A stretch of DNA of 38,373 nt, taken from contig QCCX01000010.1 of assembly GCA_003278845.1 (NCBI GenBank), positions 1 to 38,373 on the forward strand. Direction: 5' to 3'. Below the pieces are notes generated by a model. The model saw nothing but the letters and a program-made list of their open reading frames with translations. It did no database searches and had not been told where the DNA came from. Every line of letters begins with the position of its first letter. Positions within the stretch are counted from its first letter, which is position 1. Made by a program: the position numbers and the translations under genes. Source of the DNA: Prochlorococcus sp. AG-347-O22 (GTDB taxonomy: Bacteria; Cyanobacteriota; Cyanobacteriia; PCC-6307; Cyanobiaceae). Below, piece after piece: positions 38,213-38,373 of the stretch.

Positions 38213-38373
38213 TTTATCTCATTTGAAGTATTGCTCTCATTGGACATTCCCCTTTTTCTTCTGCTCCTACCATTTTCATATTCAGAATTATCAGAAGAAT
38301 TTCCATAACTTCTGTCTTCCCAACCTTCCGCTCCAGAAGCTTTATTGGGGTTAGAGCTGTTAGATCCAGAATT
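38209..38373 (-). CDS. C-terminal tail of probable RRM RNA-binding protein, partial
   Basis: Only the last 54 codons lie in the window, with the stop at 38211-38209. The tail is rich in Gly, Ser and Asn and contains GAEGWEDRSYG and GRSRRKRG, which resemble the C-terminal segment of cyanobacterial glycine-rich RRM RNA-binding proteins (Rbp). The RRM domain itself is outside the window, so the call is tentative. It converges on dusA with overlapping stop codons. Confidence 0.6.
   Translation of the reverse strand, partial: NSGSNSSNPNKASGAEGWEDRSYGNSSDNSEYENGRSRRKRGMSNESNTSNEIN

Overview
The window is a compact, AT-rich (roughly 30% GC by eye) bacterial chromosome segment. Its gene content and protein sequences point to a high-light-adapted Prochlorococcus: paired flavodiiron proteins Flv3/Flv1, a photosynthetic-type Gap2, a CYP38/TLP40-type lumenal cyclophilin, CbiD, biosynthetic arginine decarboxylase, very short spacers and several tiny genes. 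The strain cannot be fixed from the sequence alone. No rRNA, tRNA, CRISPR array, IS element or integrase gene was seen.

Layout. 1-8321: coaE (5'-truncated by the window), gatB, a ThiO-like amine oxidase, ndk, speA and alaS, mostly convergent or divergent pairs with little or no spacing. 8441-13204: an oxygen-photoreduction block, flv3, a 643-bp structured spacer carrying a 50-codon ORF with a strong Shine-Dalgarno, flv1, and a flavin reductase-like gene. 13229-16684 (minus strand): penicillin-binding protein 2, an overlapping 47-aa ORF, a 202-aa single-span membrane protein and a RecB-like PD-(D/E)XK nuclease with paired cysteine clusters. 16756-18502: a small accessory segment carrying a secreted TPR-metzincin protease, bounded by two direct copies of the last 22 bp of guaA and by short GTAAAACC repeats. 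It looks like a remnant of integration at the guaA 3' end. 18481-22657: guaA, cbiD, a class V (serine/alanine-glyoxylate) aminotransferase and a small conserved-looking gene.

22790-24645 is a patch of small genes: a half-size AbrB-type membrane protein, a secreted coiled-coil protein and an HNH endonuclease. 24646-29736: an SDR-family gene, pdxA, accB and efp (coupled), the lumenal cyclophilin and thiL. 29737-33640: gap2, then murC-murB-ybaB reading together. 33606-36616 (minus): grpE-dnaJ-tusA-like-rsgA, a chaperone/ribosome-assembly cluster with ends that touch or overlap. 36691-38373: msrB, dusA and the C-terminal tail of a probable RRM RNA-binding protein cut by the window edge.

Most of the window is core metabolism. 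The parts that stand out are the guaA-flanked metzincin segment, the flv3-flv1 spacer with its small ORF and hairpins, the Cas4-like nuclease, and several tiny ORFs. Functions of the small proteins are not known from the sequence.
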